From Perognathus longimembris pacificus (Eukaryota; Chordata; Mammalia; Rodentia; Heteromyidae), in contig NC_063188.1 in NCBI RefSeq assembly GCF_023159225.1, positions 13,971,086 through 14,035,085 on the forward strand: a stretch of DNA of 64,000 nt. The letters are read 5' to 3'. Below the pieces are notes generated by a model that saw only the letters and a list, made by a program, of their open reading frames with translations, did no database searches and had not been told where the DNA came from. Below, piece by piece: positions 1 through 9,698 of this stretch (positions are counted from its first letter, which is position 1; every line of letters begins with the position of its first letter). The position numbers and the translations under genes were made by a program.

Positions 1-1000
1 TCAAGTCCATGTCCTTATTCCTATAAGACACCCCAACATCCTGAGCCATGTCCTAACATAAATGATCCTCAAAGCCTTGGCATGAGAACAGAATACTCTG
101 CAGAAATTGTCATTGGAAGAGCTGCTCGACTGGTAAAACCTACTAAGCCAAGAATATGACAGAAGAAAAAGCAGAAGCAAGTGAAGTCATAGTTCATCTA
201 TTGACTATCTCAAATTTCCTGTCTTTTTCTTGTAAGAATATCTTCTTGTGTGGGAAGATGCCGTTGTACCTCACCAGTTCCAGTCATGGAATCATGAGTG
301 TATTTAACAAGATGAAAAGGACACTGACTAAACTTTAGGAACCATGAAATTGTTTCTATTCCTGGTGAGGTGGGAACACTCCCAGGTTATTCCAGTAATT
401 TCTCTTTTTCCACCAGATTTTATTTTCAGTCTTAGACTACTTTGACACATGGGAGGGGCGTGCTATTGTTTTAGAAGAACCAAGTTGCCAACTGCATCTG
501 TTTGCTTGTGACTCCTGTGCTTTGCTGTTTTCAGTGATTTATGAAAATGATGCTCACAGGGAAGTCCTATTTAAACATTGCATTGTGTGTGTTGGCGGTC
601 TGGGATGTTTCTCAACTGACTTGTCAAAAACAATAATAGTTACTCTCTATATCTATTGGTTTTTAAATGGAATGAAATTTAACTTTAGTACCATCATTTA
701 CAGAGGGCTTAAGCATCTTTAATTTTCTGTAATTGCTTTGGCCACCAAAGGAAGGATCTATTGCTGAGAGCTGCTCAAAAACATTGACTTGGGAAATGGT
801 TATGAAAACTGTTGCTTCTAAGTCATTTCAAGCATATTCTGATTTTCTGTATGGGATAGGTTGAAAATACTCATAGTTTAGGTACAACGTTTGAATGTTG
901 ACAAAGCTCTTATATTTTAGAGTTAGAACTGATTATAGTAAATGTAAATAGGCATGAACATGCCTGCTTGAAGGTAAAACCATATTTTCACACATTGTTT
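1..1000. other. Unassigned non-coding stretch
   Basis: I see no recognisable gene or repeat here. The two open frames (156-338 and 522-722) are short, have no recognisable domain, and lie in AT-rich sequence with no supporting splice context. The stretch may hold old repeats decayed beyond visual recognition. Confidence 0.4.
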
Positions 1001-1217
1001 TCTGCCAATCCTTGAATTCAGGCCATGAGCGCTGTCCCTGAGTTCTTTTGTTCAAGGATAAGCACTCTACCGCTTGAGCCACAGCTCCACTTCCAGATTT
1101 TGGGTGTTTTTAGATTAAAGAGTATCATAGATTTTCCTGCCCAGGCTGGCTTTCTACAGTCATCCTCAGATGTCAGTCTGCTGAGGAGCTAGGACTACAG
1201 GCATGAGCTACCAGAAA
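1001..1217 (-). repeat. B1-Geo SINE, antisense
   Basis: On the + strand it reads Geo first (CTTGAATTCAGGCC, then GCACTCTACCGCTTGAGCCACAG) and then the B1 head in reverse (GGCTGGCTTT to GACTACAGGCATGAGC). Many substitutions mark it as an older copy. Confidence 0.8.
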
Positions 1218-1221
1218 CCCC

Positions 1222-1440
1222 ATGGATTTCATTGCTACATTTCACAGATTTACAGCATGTTCCAACCAATCTCACCCGCTCTATTATTCTCCCTTCCCTC
1301 CAAATCCCCTTTCCAAACTATTTCGACTGATTTCATTGCTCTATTTTCATAGTGACCAAGCAATCAATTTCAATGGTATTCGTCTTCTTTCATCCTCCTT
1401 GTTAGCCCGAGCCACCCACTAACATCTGCCTGATAGTGTT
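1222..1440 (-). repeat. Pyrimidine-rich LINE-type 3' end, probable
   Basis: The text (ATTCTCCCTTCCCTCC, CAAACTATTTCGACTGATTTCATTGC) resembles the pyrimidine-rich stretches at 10989 and 32860. These look like reverse complements of LINE 3' untranslated regions. The family is not resolved. Confidence 0.3.
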
Positions 1441-1973
1441 TTTGCGTGCATCAACCTGAAGAGCTTGAATTTCTTCGAGACAGAGAAAGTGAAGGGTTTT
1501 AGTTCTGCTGAGTTGATTTTTTTAGTCACCCTGGGTAACAACTGATGTAGGAAGGAAGATACTGACAAGCATTCCATAGTGCTCACTTCTGGTGTGAGCT
1601 TACCTTTGCTCTGTTACCTGGGATGTGGAGAGAACCACAAAATCCTTTCCTTGTCAAGAGATTGTTTCCCTGTTACCCTCAAAGGAATGATCAAGATGCG
1701 TGTTGTGTTGCAATGACAGCAATCTAGCAGTGGATGTCTCTCATAATTGTTTGCTGAAGCTAGTGCAATCTAGCTGGGCACCAATTTTGAAAATTACAGG
1801 ACATTCATTTGTTACTTTGATAGCTGGTTATTTAGGGAAATCTTAGTCAGATTTAATGATGGAAAGACCGTAGATTGAAAGCATCTTGATGAAATCCTAA
1901 GTGTAATGTACATACCGTTTATTCTCATTTTGCAATGAATGAACTAGTCTGCGAAATTCCTTACTTACTACAT

Positions 1974-2008
1974 TAGTTAAATAACTACCAAACTAGGTTA
2001 TTTAACTA
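1974..2008. repeat. Perfect 12-bp inverted repeat (hairpin)
   Basis: TAGTTAAATAAC at 1974-1985 is followed, after an 11-base spacer, by its exact reverse complement GTTATTTAACTA at 1997-2008. The arms are AT-rich. No gene lies nearby to suggest a role. Confidence 0.7.
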
Positions 2009-2191
2009 TAGCTGTTTGGGGGCTGAAGAATGTGGTCTGCTGGGGCTTAAAAGGGAGAAAAGAAATGCATGTTTGCATAGAGCTTGTTGTGTTTTACACA
2101 AGCCATCTCATTGGTTCACTACTGGAACCTCACAGGTAGGTGCTGTATGCATTGAAGCTCAGAGAAGCGAACCACTGTGGTTCTAAAAACT

Positions 2192-2420
2192 TTACTGGCA
2201 CTGGTGGCTCATGCCTGGAATCCAGCTACTCAGGAGACTGAGATCTGAGGATCACAGTTCAGAGCCACTCCAGGAAGCAAAGTCCTTGAGACTCATCTCC
2301 AATTAATCACCAGAAAACCGGAAGTGGCACTGGGAGTCAAAGGTGGCAGGATGCTAGTCTTCCGTGAAAGAGCTCAGGGACATTGCCTAGTCCCTGAGTT
2401 CAAGCCCCATGACTGACAAA
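2192..2420 (+). repeat. B1-Geo SINE
   Basis: The B1 head (GCACTGGTGGCTCATGCCTG) leads to CCAGAAAACCGGAAGTGGCA at the junction and the Geo end GTTCAAGCCCCATGACTGAC. Its short A-rich tail abuts a second copy. Confidence 0.85.
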
Positions 2421-2430
2421 ACTACAATTT

Positions 2431-2563
2431 TGCAGGCACTGGTGACTGACTACTCAAGAGGCTGAGATCTGAGGATCACAGTTCAAAACCAGCCTAGGCA
2501 GGAAAGTCTGTGAGACTAATCTCCAGTTTAACCCACCCAAAAAGTCAGAAGTAGAGTGGCAGC
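2431..2563 (+). repeat. B1-Geo SINE, 3'-truncated
   Basis: The B1 head starts at GCAGGCACTGGTGACTGACT and the element breaks off just inside Geo (GTCAGAAGTAGAGTGGCAGC). It sits directly behind the A-rich tail of the preceding copy, a common landing site. Confidence 0.75.
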
Positions 2564-2625
2564 TTCTTTACACATACATTACTGTAACTTGACCAAGTCA
2601 CACATCTAGTAAAAATAATAAGTTG

Positions 2626-3252
2626 ACTTAAATGAGAAGTTCTTATAGATCCATCATTATATAATATTCATTATGTGAATCTCTTCATTTGCTTATCTCT
2701 CAACTGTTCCTTAATCAGAAAGTATGTACCCCCAATATTAGCCTATGAATCACCGTTGTCCCTAGTTCCCAACCAAGTGACTGATAAATAAAAACCCTTT
2801 ATAAATGTTCCTTTAGAGAATGAATGAATGACAGTTTACCACACACAAAATTCATTCTTTTTGTCCTATTCAACAACACTCAGATATGCTCAGTGACTAG
2901 CGCAGAAGAAGGCTTGATATAGGTTACATTACAAAGGCTAGTTGCAGTCCAGTGATTGTAAAATTACAGACTCTCACAATGGGCCCAACTTGTTTGCACT
3001 TTGGTTTACTATAGAACTGTCTAAGAGAAGAGACGAAGAAGAGTGGATATCGGGCTTAATGGCTCAGTAGCTCTTCCTAGAGGTCTGGTGGCCAAGGCAG
3101 TCCTCCAGTGGTAAGAAACCCACTAAGTAGGAAGAACCCTGACTTAGTGTCTTCTACATTACTATGCCGATAGTGGCCACATGCTTCATAATAACCTACT
3201 CACATCAGGTAATTCCCTGTTGCACTGTTATGCCAGACTGGGGCAGCCTTCT
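2626..3252. other. Unassigned non-coding stretch
   Basis: No gene and no confident repeat. Sequence is AT-rich and ends at the start of the long pyrimidine tract. Confidence 0.35.
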
Positions 3253-4165
3253 CCTTCCGTCCCTTCCTTCCTTCCTGCCTGTCCTTCCCTTCCTTCCTTC
3301 CTTCCTTCCTTCCTTCCTTCCTTCCTTCCTTCCTTCCTTCCTTCCTTCGTTCCTCCCTCCCTCCCTCCCTCCCTTCCTCCCCTTCCCTCCCTCCCTTCCT
3401 CCCTCCCTCCCTCCCCCCTCCTTTCCTTTCTTCCTTCCTTCCTTCCTTCCTTCCTTCCTTCCTTCCTTCCTCCTTCCTTCTTCCTTCCTTCGTTCCTCCC
3501 TCCCTCCTTCCCTCCCTCCCTTTCCTCCCTCCCTCCCTCCCTCCCTTCCTCCCCTTCCTCCCTTCCTCCCCTTCCTCCCTCCCCTCCCTCCCTTCCTCCC
3601 TTCCTCCCTTCCTCCCTCCCTCCCTCCCTCCCTCCTTTCCTTCCTTTCCTTCCTTCCTTCCTTCCTTCCTTCGTTCCTCCCTCCCTCCCTCCCTCCCTCC
3701 CTTCCTCCCTTCCTCCTTCCTCCCTCCCTTCCTCCGTTCCCTCCCTCCGTCCCTCCCTCCCTCCCTCCCTCCCTTTCCTCCTTCCTTCGTTCCTCCCTCC
3801 CTCCCTCCCTCCCTCCCTTCCTCCCTTCCTCCCTTCCTCCCTCCCTTCCTCCGTCCCTCCCTCCGTCCCTCCCTCCCTCCCCTCCCTCCCTTTCCTCCTT
3901 CCTTCGGTTCCTCCCTCCCTCCCTCCCTCCCTCCCTTCCTCCCTTCCTCCCTTCCTCCCTCCCTTCCTCCGTCCCTCCCTCCGTCCCTCCCTCCCTCCCT
4001 CCCTCCCTTTCCTCCTTCCTTCCTTCCTGCCTCTCTCCCTCCCTCCCTCCCCCTCCCTCCCCTCCCTCCCCCCTCCCTCTCTCCCTCCCTCCCTCCCTCC
4101 CTCCTTCCCTCCCTTCCTTCCTTCCTTCCTTCCTTCCTTCCTCCCTTCCTCCCTTCCTTCCTTCC
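3253..4165. repeat. Long (CCTT/CCCT)n polypyrimidine tract
   Basis: About 910 bases are almost purely C and T on the + strand, in shifting CTTC and CTCC runs with rare G interruptions. It abuts the tail side of the antisense B1-Geo at 4181, consistent with growth from that SINE's A-rich tail. Open frames of more than 300 codons on both strands are by-products of the repeat (Pro/Leu/Ser-rich and Arg/Glu/Gly-rich). Confidence 0.95.
3671..4021. repeat. Higher-order ~117-bp tandem units inside the tract
   Basis: Rare G positions recur with fixed spacing. A TTCGTTCCTCC-type mark falls at about 3671, 3787 and 3904. A TCCGT mark has its G at 3736, 3853 and 3971. This gives three consecutive units of about 116-118 bases. 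Confidence 0.75.
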
Positions 4166-4180
4166 ATTCTTTTGCTTGTT

Positions 4181-4413
4181 TTGGTTGGTCATGAAGATTG
4201 AACTCAAGTCCTGCTCACTGTCCCTGAGCTTTCTCTTTCAAGGCTAGCACTCTATCATTTTGAGACATAGTGCCACTTCTGGGTTTCTGGTGGTTAATTG
4301 GAGATAAGAGTTTCATGGACTTTCCTATCCAGGCTGGATTTGAACCTTGATCCTCAGATTTCAGCCCTCCTGAGTAGCTAGAATTACAGGGCATGAGCCA
4401 CCAGTGCCTGGCC
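4181..4413 (-). repeat. B1-Geo SINE, antisense
   Basis: Nearly complete, from GGTCATGAAGATTGAACTCA to the reversed B1 start CATGAGCCACCAGTGCCTGG. Its tail side faces the pyrimidine tract, and an IDL-Geo copy has landed at its head. Confidence 0.88.
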
Positions 4414-4415
4414 CA

Positions 4416-4613
4416 ATTTTTTTTTCCAGTCCTAGGGCTTGAACTCAGGGCCTGAGCACTGTCCCTGGCTTCTTTTTGCTCAAGGCTAGCACTCTGCCAC
4501 TTGAGCCACAGTGCCAATTCTGGCTTTTTCGTATATGTGGTGCTGAGGAATTGAACCCGGAGTTTCATGTATGTGCGGCAAGCATTCTGCCACTAGGCCA
4601 TGTTCCCAGCTCT
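4416..4613 (-). repeat. IDL-Geo SINE, antisense
   Basis: Geo half (CAGTCCTAGGGCTTGAACTC) followed by the ID-like half ending GCCACTAGGCCATG. Flanking CCCAATTTTTT copies at about 4412 and 4614 look like the target-site duplication. Confidence 0.88.
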
Positions 4614-4859
4614 CCCAATTTTTTTAGCAGGTTGCCAAGTTCCCCAAATGACAAAATGGCTTGTAGCAAAGCAAATTCCGTTCTTATGGCCAAAAGCTAG
4701 TTCAATTTCGTAACGTGTACTCATCTCCTTTGTTATCACTTCCCAACATAGTGGGATATGAAGTAGTCATTATGTGGACAACATTCCTATAAAAAAAAGA
4801 GTACAAAAAGAGTAATGTGTGGCTGGGCATAATGAAGTTGTAGCCCCAAATGGCTTCCA

Positions 4860-5010
4860 CGAGGGAAAGTGCGTGACCGGACAATGGAATTCCCTCATGG
4901 CTCACTCTCCTTATCTGTAAAATGTAAATAAGTAAACATTTTATGGGTATTCAATGAATTGTATCTCTAAAAAATACCACTTAGAGTAACAAGTAAGATA
5001 AGTAAAAGTG
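4860..5010 (+). repeat. MIR fragment
   Basis: CTCACTCTCCTTATCTGTAA followed by AATGTAAATAAG matches the conserved MIR core, with a plausible decayed continuation to ACAAGTAAG. Confidence 0.5.
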
Positions 5011-5379
5011 TAAATAAGGGGTTTTAAGCAAGACAACTTGGCTTAATGACTTCATCAATTTAAATCTGTCGAGGTTTTTTTCCCCCCCTCAATGGCAGTG
5101 TATCTCTGATGAGATTATTTTTTTCTCATAAGTCTCCAAAATTGACCTTCTAGGAACATGCTTGATAGCCAGCTTTATGAAAACACTGTGTTTTCCCCTT
5201 ACACTCACCACAGAAAAGCAAAGAGATCCAGGGAGCCAAGGGTTTAAATACTAGAACATCTAGACAGAGAGGCCGAAGAAAACTAGAATTATATGCTTCA
5301 ACAGGTGTTTTATGATGAAACTCATTAAAACATATGAGCGTGGTGAAAATAATACCCTGTGTTTGTATGGTAGTTTTCA

Positions 5380-5490
5380 CATTTCCCTCCAAAGTACTTT
5401 CATGTCTAGTATTTCATTTGTTCTCATAATGTCTGTGTGTGGCAGGGGAAACAGGTTTTCTCATTTGACATAGGAAGGAACTGGACCCAG
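5380..5490 (-). repeat. MIR fragment, antisense
   Basis: The order ACTTTCATGTCTAGTATTTC, TCATTTGTTCTCATAAT, GGAACTGGACCCAGACAG fits the MIR reverse complement. Confidence 0.5.
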
Positions 5491-5504
5491 ACAGATTGAA
5501 TTGA

Positions 5505-5580
5505 TTCAACCAACATTTAATGAGGCCTTACAATTGTGAAAGGGATTTGTGATACAAAGATGGATAAAACATACTAGTTG
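5505..5580 (-). repeat. L2 fragment, probable
   Basis: TTCAACCAACATTTAATGAG followed by GATACAAAGATGGATAAAAC resembles the reverse complement of the L2 3' end. Confidence 0.4.
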
Positions 5581-5745
5581 CCTGTAACTGAAGCAATTAT
5601 TGAAATAGAGTATGTTTAATGAGGGAAGGCTACACAGCAGTGCTCCTTGGTTTGGGTAACAAGCAGTGAAGTGCTAGTAAAATATTTAATAATTGACTCT
5701 CCAAGAGAAATAGCCCTGATGTGTAGTGTTTGCCAATTTCTATTT

Positions 5746-5980
5746 TTGTTTGTTTGTTGGTTGGTTGTGGGGCTTGAACTCAGGGCCTGGGTGCTGGGTG
5801 CTCTTTCACTTAAAACTAGTTCTCTACCACTTTGAGATACAGCACCACTTCTGGTTTTCTGGTGGCTCATTGGAAAGAAGAATCTCACAGACTTTCCTGC
5901 CTGGGCTGGCTTTGAACCACACTTCAGCTCTCAGCCTCATGAGTACCTAAGATTACAGGCATGAGACATAGTGCCTGGCC
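5746..5980 (-). repeat. B1-Geo SINE, antisense
   Basis: Runs from a T-rich tail and GGGGCTTGAACTCAGGGCCT to ATGAGACATAGTGCCTGGCC. The segment GGTGCTGGGTGCT carries a small internal duplication. Confidence 0.88.
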
Positions 5981-5990
5981 ATAATTAAAA

Positions 5991-6223
5991 TTTTTTTTGG
6001 GGGGTGCTGTCCTAGGGCTTGAACTCAGGACTTGGGTGCTGTTCCTGTGCCTTGTTGCTCAAAGCTAGCACTCTACCACTTGAGACACAGCTCTATTTCT
6101 GGTGATTACTTAGAGATCAGAGTCTCACAGGCTTCCTGTCCTGTCCTGGCTTTGAACTGCGATCCTCAGATCTCAGATTCCTGAGTATCTAGGAGCACAG
6201 GTGTGAGCTACCAGCACCCAGCC
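5991..6223 (-). repeat. B1-Geo SINE, antisense, with target-site duplication
   Basis: From GGGTGCTGTCCTAGGGCTTG to GTGAGCTACCAGCACCCAGC. ATAATTAAA flanks it on both sides (5981-5989 and 6224-6232). It inserted just behind the head of the preceding copy. Confidence 0.88.
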
Positions 6224-6544
6224 ATAATTAAATAACTAATAAAGACTGTTTGACAACTACTTCACAAAAATCTGTATTTTAACAATTAGTTTTATAGAGC
6301 TTGTGAGCTGATTCTAGCATGTCACTGGCCAAAGCATGAATTTCCTGAAGAATAATTGTGGAGCGACATTCTAAGTAGTGACCATCAAGGCAGTGAGGTG
6401 TATAAGATGGTACGCTAGGAAACTGCGCTGTGATTTGACAGGAGTTTCTAGAAATATCTATGATTCTCACGAATGTTATGTGTCAGAGCTTTTCTCTTGC
6501 AGAGTCTCTTCTACATAGCTTCTTACCTAGTTTAGTATTTATAA
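6224..6544. other. Unassigned non-coding stretch
   Basis: Nothing recognised beyond the flanking repeats. One 63-codon frame on the minus strand has no recognisable feature. Confidence 0.35.
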
Positions 6545-6700
6545 TTTCCTATTTAAATTTTTACCGTTATTATAAAGGTCATGTACAAAGAGGTTATAGT
6601 TACATAAGTCAGGTAAAGAGGACATTTGTTTTTGGATAATGTCACCCCTTCTCTCGCTCTCTCCTTATAATTTCCTTTTTATTCTCCTTAAAAAAGCCAC
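6545..6700 (-). repeat. L1 3' end, antisense
   Basis: TTATTATAAAGGTCATGTAC, then GGTTATAGTTACATAAGTCA and a pyrimidine-rich run. This is the reverse complement of the last part of the L1 3' UTR seen at 20.6 and 27.8 kb (AAACTGTAACC, CTGTACAT). The same motif recurs at 50.97, 53.3, 61.1 and 61.95 kb. Confidence 0.5.
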
Positions 6701-7042
6701 AGTCAGTGATAGAAATTTCAGATGTCAAAAATCTTTAAATTAATCTTGGAATATCCTATTCAAGAAAGAGCAGAGTGGAGGTGGAGAATGAGTTTGAGGA
6801 TAACGGAGAACTTTTTCTAGCCCACCATGACACAGACTTTGCTCAATAGACGGCAGGTGAGGTGCTCTGATTAGATTTGTCTTTGGCCTGCGTTACCTCC
6901 AGCTGCACATGGAGAATGGGTTGTAAGGCCAGAGCCTTAAGTGTGCAGTAGTCGGATGATTCTGATAAGCCACTTGGATAGTATGAACTAGAGTGACCTT
7001 GGTAGAGATGATGAGAAAGAAATGGATTCAAAAGCTAGTCCA
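6701..7042. other. Unassigned, possibly L2-derived
   Basis: Text such as GTGGAGAATGAGTTTGAGGA is reminiscent of L2 remnants seen on both sides, but I cannot align it securely. No gene seen. Confidence 0.25.
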
Positions 7043-7160
7043 AAGTTGTGTATGGTAGTTCATGCCTGTAATACCAGCACTTCCTTGGGCAGTGGGGGCA
7101 GGAAGATTGTGGCAAGTTCAAGGTTATCCTGAGCTACCTAGTGAGACGCTGTTTTAAAAT
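7043..7160 (+). repeat. B1 SINE (monomeric)
   Basis: TGGTAGTTCATGCCTGTAAT, CCAGCACTTCCTTGGGCAGT and GAGCTACCTAGTGAGACGCT are B1 landmarks, without a Geo half. It is old, and its A-rich end was used as target by the next IDL-Geo. Confidence 0.7.
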
Positions 7161-7174
7161 AGGGAATAATAATT

Positions 7175-7384
7175 GGGGCTGGGGATATGGCCTAGTGGCA
7201 AGAGTGCTTGCCTCATATACATGAGGCCCTGGGTTCAATTCCCCAGCACCACATATACAGAAAACGGCCAGAAGTGGCGCTGTGGCTCAAGTGGCAGAGT
7301 GCTAACCTTGAGCAAAAAGAAGCCATGGACAGTGCTCAGGCCCTGAGTCCAAGCCCCAGGACTGGCCAAAAAAACAAAAAAAAA
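7175..7384 (+). repeat. IDL-Geo SINE with target-site duplication
   Basis: Complete dimer from GGGGCTGGGGATATGGCCTA to AAGCCCCAGGACTGGCC plus an A tail. AAAATAGGGAATAATAA before it and AAAATAGGGTATTATAA after it form a 17-base duplication with two mismatches. Confidence 0.92.
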
Positions 7385-7597
7385 TAGGGTATTATAAAAC
7401 ATTTAGGAGGTAAACTGAGCCACAGTAGATGGTGGATTAAATGCTACTCCATGTGGAGAGGTACCAAAGAAGAAGTGACAAAGCTAACTCTCATGTTTTT
7501 GGCTTAGGTGACAGGAGAATGGTGGTTTCACTGATGACAGAGACTTGTGAATAAAATGTATGAAAGCTACAGAACACATAGAAAGGATCCATGAATG
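7385..7597 (+). repeat. L2-like remnant, tentative
   Basis: TCATGTTTTTGGCTTAGGTG followed by ACAGGAGAATGGTGG resembles an L2 3'-region phrase found more clearly at about 8.49 kb. Confidence 0.3.
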
Positions 7598-7780
7598 TGC
7601 TGCGCACTAATGGCTCACACCTGTAATCCTAGCTACTCAGGGTGCTGAGATGTAGAGGACTGTGGTTCAAAGCCAACCTGGGCAGGAAACCCTATGAGAC
7701 TCGTATCTCCAATTAACCACCAGAAAACCCAAAGTGGTGCTGTGGCTCTACCAGAAATGGTAGAGTGCTAGTCCTGGGGG
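7598..7780 (+). repeat. B1-Geo SINE, left arm of an inverted pair
   Basis: B1 head (CTAATGGCTCACACCTGTAA) plus the first half of Geo, stopping at TAGAGTGCTAGTCCTG. It is immediately followed by an oppositely oriented copy. Confidence 0.82.
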
Positions 7781-7788
7781 AGAGGGGA

Positions 7789-7986
7789 TGGTCTGGGTGC
7801 TATCCCTGGGCTTTTGTGTTCAAGGCTAGCACTCTACAACTTGAGCCACAGCTCCACTTCTAGCTTGGTGCTTAATTTGGAGGTAAGTCTTACGGACTTT
7901 TCTTTCCCAACTGGCTTTGAACTGTGTCCTCAGATCTCAGCCTCCTGTATGGCTAATATTACAGGCATGAGCCATTGGCACACAGC
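7789..7986 (-). repeat. B1-Geo SINE, right arm of an inverted pair
   Basis: Lacks the Geo terminus and starts inside it (GGTGCTATCCCTGGGC), then runs to ATGAGCCATTGGCACACAGC. Only about 10 bases separate it from the plus-strand copy. Confidence 0.82.
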
Positions 7987-8115
7987 CATACAACGAGTAT
8001 TTATTAACTACGTAATATGTTCCAGCTGCTGCGAATAGAGACCAACAAATTCCTGACCTCATGGAATTTACTTTCTAGCGGAAGGAGACTGGATAAACAA
8101 AGAAATAGAGAAGAT
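7987..8115 (-). repeat. L2 3' region, antisense
   Basis: GAGTATTTATTAACTACGTA, then CCTGACCTCATGGAATTTAC and CTTTCTAGCGGAAGGAGACT follow the order of an antisense L2 3' end. Confidence 0.55.
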
Positions 8116-8149
8116 CTGCTCTAATGGATTTTTACTCTTGAGTGAGCCA

Positions 8150-8640
8150 GGAAGCAATAATTAGGATGTGAGCTCCTTTATGTTTTGTTCACTGACGTTC
8201 TCAGGGCATTCTTTGATATGTTCGCTGCATGGAAAAACACCTTTTAATTTTTTTTTTTTGAGCGTACTCGTGACACAACTTGATTTACATTTTTGAAAGG
8301 AAGACATTTGGGGGGTCAACTGTTGAGGCAATGACACCATTTATTGCTACTGTAATACTTTAAGAAAGAGTGGGTTGTAGTTTGGTGGAGGGTTGCAGGG
8401 ATGGAGGTTTGTACGATTTAGATTAGGAGTAAGTAGGAAAGTGGAAATCGTACAATTTGCTCATATACTACTTGCAGGAGGAGAGAAAGAGCACAGTCAA
8501 GGATGATGGAAAGTCTTTAGGGCTGAGCAACTGGAAGGCTAGAGTTTCTGTTGAGTAGGAGAAGTAGGAGGAGGAAGAGAATGGAAGAGGGGAAAGGGCT
8601 GAGGGGAGAGGGGAGGGAGGAGAGGGGACAGGAGTGTATG
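8150..8640 (+). repeat. L2 remnant
   Basis: GGATGTGAGCTCCTTTATGT and TTTTGTTCACTG at the start, then GTCAAGGATGATGGAAAGTC and GGGCTGAGCAACTGGAAGG near 8.50 kb, fit L2-family phrases. It becomes purine-rich (GGA/GAG) at its right end. Confidence 0.4.
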
Positions 8641-8821
8641 AAGACCAGGAACAGAGGCACATCCACCAGCAAACTAACGTAGCTTAGGTTTTAGGACCCC
8701 TGAATTCTAGCAATCTGTTGGAATTGTTTTTCTGGGTTGTTTCTCCTACGAAGAGATCCCTGAATGACGTAAGTTTCAGAAACCAAATATACAGAGCTGT
8801 CTCTGATCAGAAGTTCTCTTT

Positions 8822-9215
8822 TGAACATGTTACAAGATGAATTGTATTCCCCTAAAGTGTACGTGCTTATGCCCTAAATCCCAATAGGACTGTAGTTTGG
8901 GAAGTAGAGCATGTAAAGAGCTGACATTGAAGGAAATCGAAAGGATGGGCCCTTATCCAATAGGACTGGTAGCTAGAGGAGGAGAAAGACAAAGGAGGAG
9001 GGAGAAGAGGAGGAGGAGGAGGAGGAGGGATAAAGGAGGAGGGAGGGAGGAAGAGGAGCCATCAAAGAGTTCATTCCACCTTCATGAGTATACACAGGAA
9101 AGATCACGTGAAGCCCAACCAGCTATCTTCAAGCGTGGAAGAGAGGCCTCCCCATACACCAACCTGATGACATTTTGACTTTAGACTTCCAGTCTTCTAA
9201 AAAAATGAGGGAATA
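8822..9215 (+). repeat. ERVL-MaLR-type LTR relic
   Basis: AAGATGAATTGTATTCCCCT, then GGGCCCTTATCCAATAGGAC, GAAGCCCAACCAGCTATCTT, and a 3' ACTTCCAGTCTTCTAA followed by GGGAATAAATG match the order of landmarks in MLT/MST-like LTRs. A purine triplet repeat has expanded in the middle. The 93-codon frame here is a by-product. Confidence 0.6.
8986..9060. repeat. (GGA)n-rich purine repeat
   Basis: Imperfect GGA/GAG triplets inside the LTR relic; on the other strand a CT-rich tract. Confidence 0.85.
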
Positions 9216-9221
9216 AATGTG

Positions 9222-9332
9222 TTACCAGGTGCTAGTGGCGGATATGATATGAGGATCACGGTTCAAAGACAGCTTGGGCAGGAAAGTCTATGAGACTCTT
9301 ATCTCCAATAAACTACAACAAAACAAAACAAA
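9222..9332 (+). repeat. B1 part of a B1-Geo SINE
   Basis: From ACCAGGTGCTAGTGGCGG to CTTATCTCCAATAAACTACA. The Geo half is missing and is replaced by an (AAAAC)n run that served as target for the next IDL-Geo. Confidence 0.75.
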
Positions 9333-9547
9333 AGGAGCTGGGAATATGGCCTAGTGGTAGAGTGCTTGCTTCACATACATGAAGCCCTGGGTTTGATTCC
9401 TTAGATATATAGAAAAAGTCAGAAGTGGTGCTGTGGCTCAAGTGGTAGAGTGCTAGCATTGAGCAAAAACTAAAAAATAAAAAAAGAAGGCAGGGATAGT
9501 GCTCAGGCCCTGGGTTCACGCCCCCGGACTGGTGAAAAAAGAAAAGA
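9333..9547 (+). repeat. IDL-Geo SINE
   Basis: Complete dimer beginning GGAGCTGGGAATATGGCCTA. A short A-rich insertion interrupts Geo after TTGAGCAAAAAC. Runs of AACAAAACAAAA on both sides look like the target-site duplication. Confidence 0.88.
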
Positions 9548-9652
9548 ACAAAACAAAACCCAACAGAAGTGAAGGTAGAGAAGAGAAGCGGTCAGAGCTA
9601 TGAGCTTGCCAATGTGGATGGCCAAGGTTTTGAGTTCATTCTTCAGTTCCAC

Positions 9653-9691
<39 letters not shown>

Positions 9692-9698
9692 GCACACC
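9653..9698. repeat. (CA)n microsatellite
   Basis: An uninterrupted CA run ending in CGCACGCACACC. No SINE tail adjoins it. Confidence 0.9.

Larger units (their letters stand above)
2128..2625 (-). repeat. MIR split by two SINE insertions
   Basis: The left piece (2128-2191, CCTCACAGGTAGGTGCTGTA to GCTCAGAGAAGCGAAC) and right piece (about 2575-2625, AACTTGACCAAGTCACACAT then CTAGTA) follow each other in an antisense MIR. Two plus-strand B1-Geo copies sit between them, so the MIR was there first. Confidence 0.6.

Noticed and set aside
3164..4207. Several open frames of 320-345 codons on both strands
   Set aside because: They are translations of the polypyrimidine repeat (Pro/Leu/Ser or Arg/Glu/Gly only). 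No start context, domain or non-repeat portion supports a protein.
7175..7260. tRNA gene candidate (A and B boxes, GGTTCAATTCC)
   Set aside because: The tRNA-like segment is the left half of an IDL-Geo SINE with its own target-site duplication; the same applies to the other 16 copies.
8897..9178. 93-codon Arg/Glu-rich plus frame
   Set aside because: Lies in a MaLR-type LTR relic and its charged centre is a GGA-type triplet repeat.
9653..9698. Regularly repeated array as a possible CRISPR-like locus
   Set aside because: It is a dinucleotide repeat with no spacers; none of the tandem repeats in the window has spacer-repeat architecture, and the DNA is mammalian.
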